NCBI GenBank assembly: GCA_043228905.1
Contig: JBHGNT010000012.1
Location: 7,812,001 to 7,876,000, forward strand
From: Azolla caroliniana
Taxonomy: Eukaryota; Polypodiophyta
Direction of reading: 5' to 3'
Length of the DNA stretch: 64,000 nt
Shown here: positions 42,800 through 54,713 of the stretch, piece after piece
Numbering within the stretch: position 1 is the first letter of the stretch
How the letters are laid out: each line of letters begins with the position of its first letter
Program-made: the position numbers and the translations under genes
Notes under the pieces: model-generated
What the model saw: only the letters and a program-made list of their open reading frames with translations
Database searches by the model: none
What the model was told of the DNA's origin: nothing

Positions 42800-44911
42800 A
42801 CGCACTTACGATTGTGCCTGGAACGTTGCTGCATTGCACGCTTAACCCTGAATCCCGCGAAATGTGCCTTCGGTGTGATCAACGAGACTCTCCTAGGCCA
42901 CATAGTCAGCAAGGAGGGAATAGCGGTCGACCCAAACAAGATCTCCGCGATTACGCAAGCCAAAACTCCGACAAACGCCAAATCGTTTAGCCGATTTTTA
43001 AGACAAATATGGTGGCATAGTCGGATGATACGGTATTTGGCAGACTTCGCCACGTCGCTACACGCTGTCGTACATCGGATTTCTTTCCAATGGACTGCAA
43101 CGGAGGATAAGGCCTACGAGGCACTTAAGATAATGCTCACACAGGCTCCCGTCGTACAACCACCAGTTTGGGCGAAGCCATTCCACGTGTTCGTCGACGC
43201 CTCGGACATAGCAATAGGAAGTGCACTAATGCAGCTCATCGAACCAAACTGGTACAGGCCAGTATACTACGCGAGTCGTAAATTGTCAGCAGCAGAGCGT
43301 AACTATTCCACAACAGAGCGAGAGGCGCTAGGGATGATCTATAACATCAATAAATTCCGACACTATTTATTAGGAAGGAAATTCACGTTCCACGTGGATC
43401 ATTCGGCACTACTGTATTTGGTGGAGAAACAAGCCCTGACAGAGAAATTGGCACGGTGGATGTTGCTGCTCTAGGAATTCGATTTCGTAATTCAGCACCG
43501 ACCAGGGACGCAACACGTAGTGGCGGATTTTTTGAGTAGACTCGAGAATGGAGAAACAATACAGAAAGACGACGACGATTTTCCGGACGCCGACATCCTG
43601 CGAGTAGCGACACTTGCAGAAAAAACGGAATCGACCTTTCCAGACCGGTGGCTTATGGAAATGGCGTACTTTTTAACTACAGGAATGCCACCACCACAAT
43701 TACGCACGGACGAGAAGAAACGACTAGTCGTCCGAAGCCGTCACTTCTACCTCGTCGAAGGTGTTTTATATCACAAAGGAAGTGATGACATTTGGCGACG
43801 TGGGGTCCGTCAGGATGAGAAGGAAGCATTTTACGGGAGGCACACTGCTGCACGGTAGGCGGCCATTATGCGGGCGACGTGACAACTCGGAAAGTATGGC
43901 AGACGGGCTTATGGTGGCCAACAATGCAGAAGGATGCATCTGAGTATTGTAGAAAGTGGGATTTGTGTCAACGGATGGGTCAGCCCGCGGAGGATGCAAG
44001 GATGCCACACCATCCCGTATTACCGCTAGACCCCTTCCAAAAGTGGGGATTGGATTTTGTAGGCCCCTTCACACTAGCGGCGGCCCGTACGAGCAATAAG
44101 TACATATTGGTAGCCACAGATTACTACACCAAATGGGTAGAAGCAAAGGCACTACGTGAAAATACGGCGGCCGTCATAGCCAGATTCCTTTACGAGCACA
44201 TCTAGTGCCGGTTCGGCTGTCCGATTGAGCTCATCAGTGACCAGGGGAGTCACTTTCTCAATACGGTGGTTCAGGAACTAACACATCATTGCGTCGTAGT
44301 CCATAAGAAGAGCACGCCATATTATTCGCAGGCGAATGGATTAGCAGAATCCACCAACAAGACATTACAGACTATTTTGAAGAAAACCGTCAATGAAAAT
44401 AGAACGGACTGGGATACCAAACTACAGAGTGCGTTATGGGCGTACAGAACTAGCTACAAAACAAGCATACAGTCAACATCGTTCCGACTAGCGTTTGGAC
44501 TGGAGACTGTGATGCCGGTCGAATTTCAAGTACCTAGTTTGCGCATTCAGGTACGAAACCGATTATCAGAAGTCAAATCGGAGGAGGTACGGCTCTACCA
44601 GCTCCTCGAACTAGGGGGAAAATGCGTTTGTGGATCGACATCGGAACACAAGGGAAAAGGAGTTCGTCGTGGGCTGAGCGGTGCTAGTTTTTCAAACGCG
44701 CATGGGCCATATGGCGGGGAAGTTACGTTTCCGCTGGACCGGCCCATACTGGATAATTGGAGCAGAAAAAGGCACGTTCCAACTAGGTACACTGGCTAGA
44801 GAAGTAGTACGGCAAAAGGTGAATGGGTTTCGGCTCAAACCTTACCTGGGCCCTATGCCACCTAACCCATTCACCGCCGAACGAGACAGAGCCGGAGAAC
44901 CCACAGCGTAA
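42800..44911 (+). pseudogene. B Gypsy pol, from the RT palm to the integrase end
   Basis: The frame begins in RT at 'HLRLCLERC', aligned with A at 30421, and continues with 'LTLNPAKCAFGVINETLLGH'. RNase H has 'FHVFVDASDIAIGSAL' and 'YASRKLSAAERNYS'. Integrase has the H-H-C-C finger, '[11 protein letters not shown]', 'ISDQGSHF' and 'NGLAESTNK'. Breaks: TAG at 43472 (CAG in A), a frameshift near 43838, TAG at 44203 (TGG in A) and a frameshift near 44640. The tail is 'FRWTGPYWIIGAEKGTFQL' (44741 onwards). The gag, protease and RT N-terminus are absent, cut off to the left of D. Confidence 0.88.
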
Positions 44912-45277
44912 AATGGACAGCCCCACTTGTACTATAATGTAAAAATAGGTTGTAAATAACCGTTACGAAAGAAAAAAAGAAGAAGAAGAAGATAGCGACT
45001 ATTAAAACGACTAAAAGCATGCACAAACTCCTAGTTCAAGAACACGCGGCACCACGATGGCTCACCGCCCAATGAACCCTAAGCCACAAAAAGAAGGAAA
45101 CAGAAGATTTTCTACACAAAGCAGAAACCCATCTTCTAGCTATCAACGCTCCCATCACTCCTCCCCCTAACCTTCTCCCCCATCCTATCTTAGAGCTCCA
45201 ACTCACCACAACCACCCGTCTCCTCCCCACGAACCTACTCTGGCGATGCCGATCTTCATCTCTACTGCCCTACGCCG
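44912..45277. other. Spacer between the B pol and the 3' ORF
   Basis: About 360 bp with a purine-rich GAAGAAGAAGAAGAAG stretch (44970-44995) and a C-rich stretch (45150-45235). No reading frame of note was found. In A the two ORFs instead overlap. Confidence 0.45.
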
Positions 45278-47977
45278 ATGGCTAGTGGAGAAACGCCTAG
45301 ATGGTTACCTCCGCACTCGGATGCCATGGACATCGCCAAGAAGCTTAACATCGACACAGTCACCAACTCTTCCATCCGAAAGAAGTTGGACCTATCCTCA
45401 CTAGGCGAAAGACATTTCAAATACCTCATGCAAAGGCGTTGCAGCGGTATTTTGGGCCATATTCCTCCTCCGCCAAGGCCTATAGAACAAAACATATTCC
45501 GGATCCCTTCTTCCGTGAAGTTGCCAAGTTCCTGCTAGAAGTCGGTTGCGTACATGTCAACGCATATGGGATGCCTAAGCAGAAGGCGGGCATCATTATC
45601 GATACCTTTGAAGGGTGTGTCGTCGACTGGGGGGTCATCACAGGGCCAACGTTAAGGGAAGGCTTGCATGCGTACCAAGCAGGCAAAAAGCTCAAGCCGA
45701 TCATCCAACAATACCTTACGGTACTATTTCCACCCCGAGGCCTGCCAGCACCGCAGCGTAGGCAACCCACGGCCCCGCCCCGATCCGCGAAACGCAGGTT
45801 AGCGGAGTTATCGGCCCCAGAGTGGGAAGAGGAACCCCAACCGGCCCAACCAGACCCAAGGACAACACCTCCTACCGACCAGCCGGACACACGGAGAACG
45901 TAGGAGGAATAGCCGAGACGTTCCATGGAAGCAGCCCCAGAACCAGACACCGAAACACGGCAGGAAAGCCCCAGACCAAAACGGCGCAGATTGGACAGGA
46001 AAGATGGGCGGGGGTTGGTAAAAAAAGCCCCCACGGCAAAAGAGACACCGACCGAAGGCGAAGGCTCCGCAGCAGCGGAACCCAATACCACCTTCGAAAT
46101 CATCCGGGAGCCACAACCGATTATTACAACCCAGTCCCAACGAGGGAAAGCCGTATTGACGGCGGAAAGCGAGGTTTTGGCATATCCGGATATCCCGAAT
46201 ACGGCCCACGAGTTCAGCGCCCTCTTGTAGTTCGGTACTTCTTTTGAGCTCATGGAGTTCCTGGCAACGCAATAGGTCAAAGCCGCCCAACGAATGGCCG
46301 AAGAGCATGTGGAACGCCAGATGATCGAGCGCGCCCTAACACAAACAACGAAGAGCTACGATGAGGATCGGCTAGCCAGGGTCGACAGACAGAGGAACGT
46401 CGGGGTACGCTGAGTGGGGATGGAGATACCCCCCTTAAACACGGCCCTAGTCGAAGTCCATCGGGAATTGGCAAAGGTCAGCATGGGCGCCAAGGAGATG
46501 GCCATAAAAAATAAGAATGTCTGGAAGAAGGTTAAACTGACCCAAGCCGAACAGCAAAAAGCCAACGCACGCATTGCGGAGTTGGAAGCTCACGCAACTA
46601 CGGCGCAACACGCAACCCCGCCACCAAACCACGTCATCGACGCTCTAAAAGAAGAAATCGAGGCTCAGACCGCCATCACCTCAAAAGCAAAAAGGGTCGT
46701 GCAACTAGCGGAATCAAAAATTGACCACCTTCGAGCAGAACTACGCCAATCCTCAGACAGAGAAAAGGAGATACGGGCTAACGAACGGAAGGCAGTAAAA
46801 CCCTTGAAGAGAAACTCGCTACGGAGGTAGCTCAGCACATCCGGACAAAAGACGACAGGACGTGAAGAAATCGGAGGCGGCAATAGAAGGACTTCGGGCC
46901 TTATTAGAAAAAAAGAAGGTATGGTTCAATGAGCAGTTGGTGGTCGAACAAGACAGAAGGCATCAACTCGAAATCTGCCTAAACAATGAAATAGGGAAAT
47001 TAGAAGAACATCATGCAAAGGAATCCCAGCTATGGGCGGGCTTGAAGGCCACGTATGAGGAAGCGGTAGTGGTTAAACAGCAAGAAATTGCAAACCTCCA
47101 GAAGTCGATGTAAGACGCACGCAACCGTTGCCAGGCCATCATAGATAACGTGCGGATCCTTCTCCAAACAAATCGGGAGAGGTTCACAGCGCAATTGAAA
47201 ACGGCGTTGGACAAAGGATGGATGGCGTGGGCAACCCAAGCAGCGGAATTGCACGCATATCGTGCGGACTGGGAGAACCGGCGAAAAGACGGTCGAGGTT
47301 TCTATAAACTAAATGAGGAGAGCATTGTGGTCGTATGGGAGGACCTAGCGCAAGACTATCGTGCGCTAGCAAACCAACACTCTGAAGAACTCGCACAGCT
47401 CTTAGATGATTTTGGTGAAAGTCAGGAGGAGCTATTTCACCAGATCACACAAGCCGGCAACACGCGCACAAACGAGGAATCCAACGCGACGCCAATTCCG
47501 GGCACAGCCGAAGAAGAGGAACCTCAGGCCCGATCACCAGATATGACAACGATGGAGAATAGCGGGGACCGACGAGCAGAGTTTCCCACAGGACCAGACA
47601 GCGAAACCACTACACAACAAGAGGTCCAGCCGCACGAGCCCACACTATCATTAGACCACGCGGAGAACGGTGCGGACCAGGCGGAATATCCGCCCCACTC
47701 CCTGGAACATACAAAAATAGCCGACACCACGAAGGACATAACAATGGAGGCAGAGCCGCAGCCGACTGCAAGCACGACAACGGGGGAGCCCAACCCACTA
47801 ACTCAAGAAGAGCCCATCGTACCCGGACCACCCACACACGGCGACGGCGACTCCGGGAGAAACCAACCTGACCAAACAGAGGAGCCACACCACAATGCAC
47901 CTACGGACCCTACATCACCTCCGGACGAGGACACCGCAGTAGAGCCGAACATCCGGGCCATTTTGGAAGAGGATTAA
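45278..47977 (+). pseudogene. B Gypsy extra 3' ORF, copy 1
   Basis: The ATG at 45278 begins 'MASGETPRWLPPHSDAMD'. After frameshifts the frame at 45439 shows 'SSAKAYRTKHIPDPF', 'AGIIIDTFEGCVVDWGVI' and 'IIQQYLTVLFPP', which align with the A ORF at 32715-33005. A Pro/Glu-rich linker follows, then a long coiled coil (46414-47115) and a C-terminal region ending 'VEPNIRAILEED' at 47977. Breaks: stops at 45901, 46228 (CAG in copy 2), 46273 and 47111, and frameshifts near 45425 and 46800. Copy 2 at 48461 is nearly identical from about 45860 on. Confidence 0.8.
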
Positions 47978-48024
47978 CGGGATGGGTCCGACGTGCCAGG
48001 GCACTGTCCCACAGGCGTGCCAAG

Positions 48025-48460
48025 TGTTGTCCGCCGGAATAGTAACCGATAGACAAAAGCGTAGGAATAAGAAATTATATAAGAGCATAACGCATGTAAC
48101 GGTTCATGAAGGAAGCGTGAACGGCTAAATAGACCCTGCATATATAAAGGGCAGAAAACCTCTGATGGAGGTGCGTGTAATTTTGTGAATGTAAAGAAAC
48201 ACCTGATAATAGAATTCTATCTTCTCTGATTTTCTGTGTATAGCTACGGCTAATTCAGTGTGTGTGTCTTGAATACCTAAGCGTTTAAGTACGTAAGTGT
48301 AACCCGTGATAGGGATTCAGTTGTAGCCGTCTCCCCTTATACGTTGATAGGTTACAAGGGTTCTTCCCTTACGCATTACGCTTAAACACCTGTTCGTTGT
48401 TCCACACCCACTTTGAGGTCTAGGTCGAAGGACTGACCGCGGACCGTGTTGCGGACAACA
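48025..48460 (+). mobile_element. B Gypsy, internal LTR copy (436 bp)
   Basis: TGTTGTCCGCCGG...GGACAACA is highly similar to 50628-51065 except at the last ~15 bases, where the end reads like the junction sequence GGACAACACCT found at about 45862. A TATATAAAGG promoter lies near 48142. It separates two copies of the 3' ORF. Confidence 0.9.
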
Positions 48461-50580
48461 CCTACCGCCCAGCCAGACACGGACAACGTAGGAGGAACAG
48501 TCGGCACGTTCCGTGGAAGCAGCCCCAGAGCCAGACACCAAAACACGGCAGGATAGCCCCAGACCGAAACGGCGTAGATTGGACAGGAAAGATGGGCGGG
48601 GATTGGTCAAAGACGTCCCCACGGCGGCAGATACACCGACCGAAGGCGATGGCTCCGTAGCTACAGATCCCAATACCACATTCGAAATTATTCGGGAGCC
48701 ACAACCGATCATTACAACCGAGTCTCAATGAGGGAAACCGTATTGACAGCGGAAAGCGAGGTTTTGGCATATCCAGATATCCCAGATACGGCCCATGAGT
48801 TCAGCACCCTCTTACAGTTCGGAACCTCTTTTGAGCTCATAGAATTCCTGGCAACACAACAGATAAAAGCCTCCCAACGAATGACCGAGGAGCACGCGGA
48901 GCGCCAGATGATCGAGCGTGCCCTAACACAAACGGCGGAGAGTGACAATGAGGACCGGCTGGCCAGGGTCGGCAGACAGAGGAACGCTGGGGTATGCCGA
49001 GTGGGGATGGAGCTACCCCCATTAAACACGGCCCTAGTCGAAGTCCATAGGGAACTAGCAAAGGTCAGCACGGGCGCCAAGGAGATGGCCATTAAAAATA
49101 AGAATGTCTGGAAGAAGGTGAAAATGACCCAAGCCGAGCTGCAAAAACCCAACGAACGCATCGCGGAGTTGGAAGCTAACGCGACTACAGCGCAACACGC
49201 AACTCCGCCACCACACCACGCCATTGATGCTTTGAAGGAAGAAATTGAGGCTCATACCACCATCGCCTCGAAAGCGAAAAGGGTCGTGCAACTAGCGGAA
49301 TCAGAAATTGACCGCCTTCGAGCTGAACTACGCCAATCCTCAGATAGAGAAAAGGAGATACGGGCTAACGGCCGGAAGGCAGTAAAAACCCTCGAAGAGA
49401 AACTCGCTACGGAGGTAGCTCAGCACATCCGGACAAAAGACGAAAACGCCCAATTACGGGAGGAAGCGAAGAAATCGGAGGCGACAATCGCGGGACTCCG
49501 GGCCTTATTAGAGAAAAAGAAGGTATGGTTCGACAAGCAGCTGGTGGTTGAACAGGAAAGAAGGCATCAGCTCGAAATCCGCCTAAACAATGAAATGGGG
49601 AAATTAGAAGAACAACATATAAAGGAATCCCAGTTGTGGGCGGGCCTGAAGACCACGTACGAAGAAGCAGTGCGGTTGGGCAGCAAGAAATTGCAAACCT
49701 CCAGAAGTCGATGGAGGACGCACGCAATCGTTGCCAGGCCATCACAGACAACGTGCGTATCCTTCTCCAAACAAATCAGGAGAGGTTCACAGCGCAATTG
49801 AAAACGGTGTTGGACAAAGGATGGATGGCGTGGGCAACCCAAGCAGCAGAATTGCACGCGTATCATGCGGACTGGGAGAACCGACGAAAAGGCGGCCGAG
49901 GTTTCTATAAACTAAATGAGGAGAGCATTGCGGCCATACGCGAGGACCTAGCGCAAGACTATCGTGCGCTAGCGGACCAACATTCCGAAGAACTCGTGCA
50001 CCTCTTAGATGATTTTGGTGAAAGCCATGAGGAGCTATTCCACCAGATCACACAAGTCGGCAACACGCGAACAAATGAGGAATCCAGCGCGACGCCAAGT
50101 CCGGGCACAGCCGAAGAAGACGAACCTCAGGCCAGATCACCAAAAATTACGACGACGGTGAACAACGCGGACCGACGAGCGGAGTCCCCCACAGTACAAA
50201 ACAGCGAAACCGCTACCCAAGAGGAGCTCCATCCACAGGAGCCCACGCTATCGTCGGACCACACGGAGAACGATGCGGGCCAGGCAAAATCGCAGTCCCA
50301 GTCCCCAGAACGTACAAAGACAGCCGACACCACGGAGGAAGTAACGATTGAGACAGAGTCACGGCCGACCGCAAGCAAGACGATGGCGGAGCCCAACTCA
50401 CGAGCTCAAGAAGAGCCCATCATACCCAGACCGCCCACACACGACGACTGCGACACCGGGAGAAACCATTCCAACCAAACAGGGGAGCCGCACCACGATG
50501 CACCTACGGGCCCTACGTCACCTCGAAACGCGGACACCGTAGCAGAGCCAAACATCCGGGCCATTTTGGAAGAAGATTAA
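48461..50580 (+). pseudogene. B Gypsy extra 3' ORF, copy 2
   Basis: A second copy of 45869-47977, joined directly to the LTR end. A 357-codon frame (48728-49801) is open through the coiled coil ('EVHRELAKVSTGAKEMAIKN' and 'ELRQSSDREKEIRANGRKA'). A frameshift near 49680 leads into 49636-50580, which ends 'AEPNIRAILEED'. A TGA at 48729 replaces CGA of copy 1. The protein is mostly alpha-helical by its heptads, with an acidic, Pro/Thr-rich C-terminal third. No transmembrane segment or signal peptide is seen, which argues against an envelope protein. Confidence 0.8.
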
Positions 50581-50627
50581 CGAGATGGGTCCGACATGCC
50601 AAGGCACTGTCCCACAGGCGTGCCAGG

Positions 50628-51065
50628 TGTTGTCCGCCGGAATAGTAACCGACAGACAAGAGCGTAGGAATAAGAAATAATATAAGATCATAACGCATGT
50701 AATAGTTCACGCAGGAAGCGTGAACGGCTAAATAGACCATGTGTATATAAAGGGCAGAAAACCTCTGATAGAGGGAGCGTGTATTTTGGAATGTAAAGAA
50801 GTGTATCATAATAGAATTCTATCTTCTCTGAAAGTCTGTGTATAGCTACGACTAATCTATTGTGTGTCTGGAATACCTGAGCGTGTAAGAAAGTGAGTGT
50901 AACCACTGATAAGGAGTCAGTTGTAGCCGTCTCCCTTATACACAGATAGGTTACGGGGAACATTCCCCTACGCATTACGCATAGACGCCACCATTCATTG
51001 TTTCACAATCACTTGGAGGTCTAGGTCGAAGGACTGACTGCAGACTGTGTTCCTAATCAGTAACA
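50628..51065 (+). mobile_element. B Gypsy, 3' LTR (438 bp)
   Basis: TGTTGTCCGCCGG...AATCAGTAACA, followed by the TSD GCCCG at 51066. A TATATAAAGGGC promoter lies near 50743. It shares its first 67 bp with the 5' fragment at 26301. Confidence 0.93.
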
Positions 51066-51070
51066 GCCCG
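51066..51070. repeat. Target-site duplication GCCCG of B, right
   Basis: Matches 26296-26300. The E2 frame resumes directly after it. Confidence 0.93.
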
Positions 51071-51814
51071 ACAATCGGCTTTGATGTGTCCCGATTTCTT
51101 GAAGTAGTTGCAGATTCGATTGTCTCGGGACTTGCTCTGGCTTCGCTGATTGTTTGGTGGTCGGGAAGAACTTCTTCCCCGGTTGTTTGATCGGTCGGTC
51201 GAACCTTGTACTACGTAAGCTTCATCTGCCGAGTCTTTGGTGAAAGACTTTCTCCGAGTTGCTTCAGTCAGGATTGCGCTCATGACTTCGGAGTACTTAA
51301 CGGCAACTGTTGAAGCATTGCACACGGTTGTAACGAAAGTTTCCCATGAAGAGGGGAGACTAGTCATGAGTATCATTGCTTTGAGTTCATCCTCGATTGT
51401 CATCCCCTGAGACGAGATTTGGGAGCTTATGCTTTCGTACTCGTTGAGGTGTGCCTGAACCGAATCAGATTCTTTCATCCGCAAGTTGTAGAGGCGCCAG
51501 ATCAGATACATCTTCGTTGCAGCGACCTTTTCATAAGTTTCAGACAACATTTTCCAAAGTTCAAAAGTTGTCGTACATGATTGCACTGTGAAGTACATTG
51601 ACTCCGACAAGTGCATCTGAATCGTGGCGCGGACGATTCTGTCCAACTTTAGCCACTCGTTTGCCTTGTATGCTTCTAGAGGATTTTCATTCTCAATCGG
51701 GTCTATCTGGCCCTTGACTATGAGATAGTCCTGCATTTGTTCCTTCAAGAAGTTGAAGTTCGAACCGTCGAACCTCCTTAGACTCATCTCCGATGAGCCG
51801 GATGTTGATGCCAT
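51071..51814 (-). pseudogene. E2 Copia gag
   Basis: The minus-strand ATG at 51814 opens 'MASTSGSSEMSLRRFDGSNF' and the frame stays open to the B insertion. It has the Copia gag domain ('WLKLDRIVRATIQMHLSES', 'LWKMLSETYEKV' and 'LMTSLPSSWETFV'), an Arg/Ser-rich stretch and a zinc knuckle 'CNYFKKSGHIKADC' in which the second cysteine of CCHC is Phe. The frame is otherwise intact. Confidence 0.9.
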
Positions 51815-52479
51815 CTGCTTTAGTTTCGGTTGGTTAGACTCGGTTCGGAGTTGACTACGAACCTTAGTGGGGTGAGGCGACCACCCGATATCGTTCTAGT
51901 CGATTTTGAACCCGAGTCGGTTTGGTTTCAAATACTTTGTTGCTGAACTTGCTCGGAGTGACTTCGGTAACTTGAGGGACAGAACCGGTTGGTCTTCCCG
52001 AATGTTGCCGAGTCGGAGTGAGCCCGGTTAGCTTTCGATTGTATGCCGAATACCGATTACAAGAAACCGATTGTTTGGGTTGATTCTACTTCGGGTGACT
52101 GCAACGATGAGAGGGACAGATCCAACTAATCCTCCCGAATGTCGATCAACCGAATGAAGCACGAATTTGGTTGTTGCCAAGAGACCAATCTGCAGCGGGT
52201 GGTTACAACAAGCGAGTAAATAACGTCTGGTGACCTATTCGGATGTCCTTTAACCGAATGAAGCACGATTGGGTCGGGTGTTGCACAGGGAGCTCGCCTC
52301 AAGTGGTTACAATCACAGGAACAGAGTACAGCCGGCTAGCTTACTCCAATTAGTGATTTAACACAGTGAGATGCAAACTTCTTGTTTGTCTTCTCTCTTC
52401 TCTATTCTTCAAGAAGTTACAAAAACATAATGTTGTGGTGTACGATGACGACCGGCAGCAGGTTGAAGAACCTCCAACA
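51815..52479 (-). other. E2 5' leader
   Basis: About 665 bp lies between the gag start and the primer-binding site and carries no clear ORF. It holds repeated motifs such as CGATTGG/GGTTGG and CCGAATG, with no unit length that could be fixed. Confidence 0.5.
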
Positions 52480-52490
52480 CTTTGATACCA
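52480..52490 (-). other. E2 primer-binding site
   Basis: On the minus strand TGGTATCAAAG lies two bases inside the 5' LTR. It is one base off the usual TGGTATCAGAG. Confidence 0.85.
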
Positions 52491-52492
52491 AA

Positions 52493-52799
52493 TGTTGGGG
52501 ACAAGGTCGTCAGTGCGAAAGAACAAACAACATTTGTGTTGGTGAAGAACCTGCGTATGCGAATGAAACAATATATATAGAGAGAGAGAGAGAGAGATAG
52601 GCACAAAGAACACGTTTTATTTCTCAATAGCAACCGTTACAAATGACAACCAACCAACCTTTACTAAAGGTTACAAAGTCACTATATATAGTGACTATCC
52701 TAGGGCAGCTGCCCTTTATGCTATTTACAGAAATAGCCCAAACTTGGGTTGTCCAAAAAGGACAATGTGAATACGGCCATTATACACTCGTATTCGACA
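52493..52799 (-). mobile_element. E2 Copia, 5' LTR (307 bp)
   Basis: Pairs with 19064-19404; the GA run is only about 9 units here. Roughly 14 substitutions were counted by eye outside the GA run. Followed by the TSD GCACG (52800-52804). Confidence 0.93.
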
Positions 52800-52804
52800 G
52801 CACG

Positions 52805-53951
52805 TACAACACTTGAGAGAGATGCTTTGTCCTGCTGGTCGTTGCTTTGAGGGAGACGGTTCCGGTTCCTTTGGCTAGACATCGAGCATTGTTCCCGACC
52901 ATAACATTGATGGGCTCTTGTAGAGGTGTCCAAGAGTTGTACCAGTCACGATTACTGGTCATATGTCGAGACGCTCCACTATCGAGAATCCAAGAGTCGT
53001 TGACAACTTGAGTGTCAACTGAAGAACACACTTCTTCAGTTGCGACCCATAACTCAAGCTCATCTACGACATTGTTGGTGGCCCGGGCTCTCTCCAAGAA
53101 ATCTTACTAGAACCATTCTTCTCGTCTGCCATCTTCTTCCAACAATCCTTGATTGTGTGACCCTTCTTGTCATAGTAGAAACACGATCCATTGAACTTCT
53201 TCTTCTTTGGTATCCTATTCGCATTGTTTGAATTGGATGCCCCTTTACCCTTAATCCTAGAGACAAATGTTGAATCTTCCCTTCCTTCTCTTGTCTTCAG
53301 TTGAAGCTCCTCTTCAAGCAGCATTGCACTTAGTTCATCAAATTTTAAAGGAGTGGGTCAAACTTGAGTGTTCAATGCTATCACAATGCCATCATACTTG
53401 AAAGGAAGTACTCGAATGCACCGACGAGCCATATCCTCTGGAGAGACAACTACTCCAACAGCCGCCAGCTGATCTTGAAGATCCTTAATCCTTTTTACAA
53501 AGGATTCTACTTTCTCTCCATCAACAAGCTTCTCTGCAGCAAGCTTATTTTTGAGGTTTTGTATCCTTGTATAATTTATGGTTTCATACTAGCTGGCCAA
53601 TATGCTCCAAGCTTCATGTGCCTTGGTTGTATGTTGTGCTAATGTCAGTACAGAGTCACATAGACCAGTGACTATGGTACACAACGCATCAACATTCCTT
53701 CTCTTCCAGGCTCGAAGTAGATTAGCATTTGGAGGGATTGATGTGGTAGGGTGTGCAGGGTCAAAGGTCGCCATGGGCTCAGGGTCTCCTCCTGTGGGTC
53801 CCATGATTGTCTCCAACAACTCGTAGGAGTCCAAAATGGTAGACATTTTGAACTTCCATAGAGTGTAGTTGGTTCCATCTAGCTTTCCATTAGACAATGG
53901 AGGTAGGCAAATGTGCAGTGGAGCAGCTACAACATTCGTGGACAAGGCCAT
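52805..53951 (-). pseudogene. E1 Copia gag and protease
   Basis: The minus-strand ATG at 53951 opens gag ('LSNGKLDGTNYTLWKFKMS'); this frame runs to 53589. After a damaged stretch (53345-53588) a zinc-knuckle-like 'CFYYDKKGHTIKDC' (about 53180-53140) has lost one cysteine. The protease active site DSGAS ('DSWILDSGASRHMTSN') is near 52980-52960. The end 'LSQVLYV' meets the E2 insertion and continues at 19063. Confidence 0.88.
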
Positions 53952-53953
53952 TG

Positions 53954-53956
<3 letters not shown>

Positions 53957-54004
<48 letters not shown>
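53957..54004. repeat. CT dinucleotide run in the E1 leader
   Basis: About 24 CT units lie between the gag start and the primer-binding site of E1. Confidence 0.9.
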
Positions 54005-54006
<2 letters not shown>

Positions 54007-54061
54007 ATTTCTTTGTGCTGCTAGACAACAACTACCCATATACACCTAATCTAGATCAACC

Positions 54062-54075
54062 TTGCTCTGATACCA
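54062..54075 (-). other. E1 primer-binding site
   Basis: On the minus strand TGGTATCAGAGCAA begins directly after the 5' LTR, the usual initiator methionine tRNA complement. Confidence 0.9.
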
Positions 54076-54713
54076 TGTTAGGAATATTGAGAATTGATTA
54101 GATAGGTATATAGAGTTACAATTACAAAGATGGATATATGAAAACAAAACTTCTATTACATATGAGAGTAGCTCACAATGGTAGTTTACCCATGCGCTCA
54201 CACCTTAGAGCTTAGATAGGATATGGACCAGCTCACTACAAAATTAGTGGGGACTGATGATCAATCTAGCCACTGTGTAAGAAAGTGGATTATATTCTAT
54301 GTTTGGTCTGAGTATAACATTAAATGTGCAAGTCAGTTGATAGTAGTGGAGATATTCCTTTTTTGTCAACTAACTTGTCATTTAATATGACCCAATTCCC
54401 TAGATATAGGCCAATGCTAGATAGTACTTATATTGAAGTCAATGGCACATACTTCAAGACTAAGTTCATCGTAACTTGCCCACGAAATATTATAGTTGAC
54501 TTGATTAGCCAATCTTATTACCTATTTCGCTCTTTCCTAAATACATTGTGTCCTACACATCTACGGTTTCCTAGATTAACACCTTATCAACCCATATGGT
54601 CGAGTTGCACACTAGTCGCTAATCATTTGGGGTGTTATCACAAAATGTGCACTCTAAGAGCACATATGGGGATAGATTTACAACTTCATGTTGATCATTG
54701 ATTATATCTAACA
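54076..54713 (-). mobile_element. E1 Copia, 5' LTR (638 bp)
   Basis: TGTTAGGAAT...TATCTAACA is exactly as long as its partner at 15498-16135, with about 20 differences counted by eye. Confidence 0.93.

Noticed and set aside
45278-50580. Envelope-like gene in B
   Set aside because: No signal peptide, transmembrane segment or cleavage motif is visible; the protein is hydrophilic with coiled coil.
26301-51065. A single giant chimeric Gypsy with unlike LTRs
   Set aside because: The first 67 bp matches B and the following LTR starts with TG and belongs to A, so nesting explains the mismatch with fewer assumptions.
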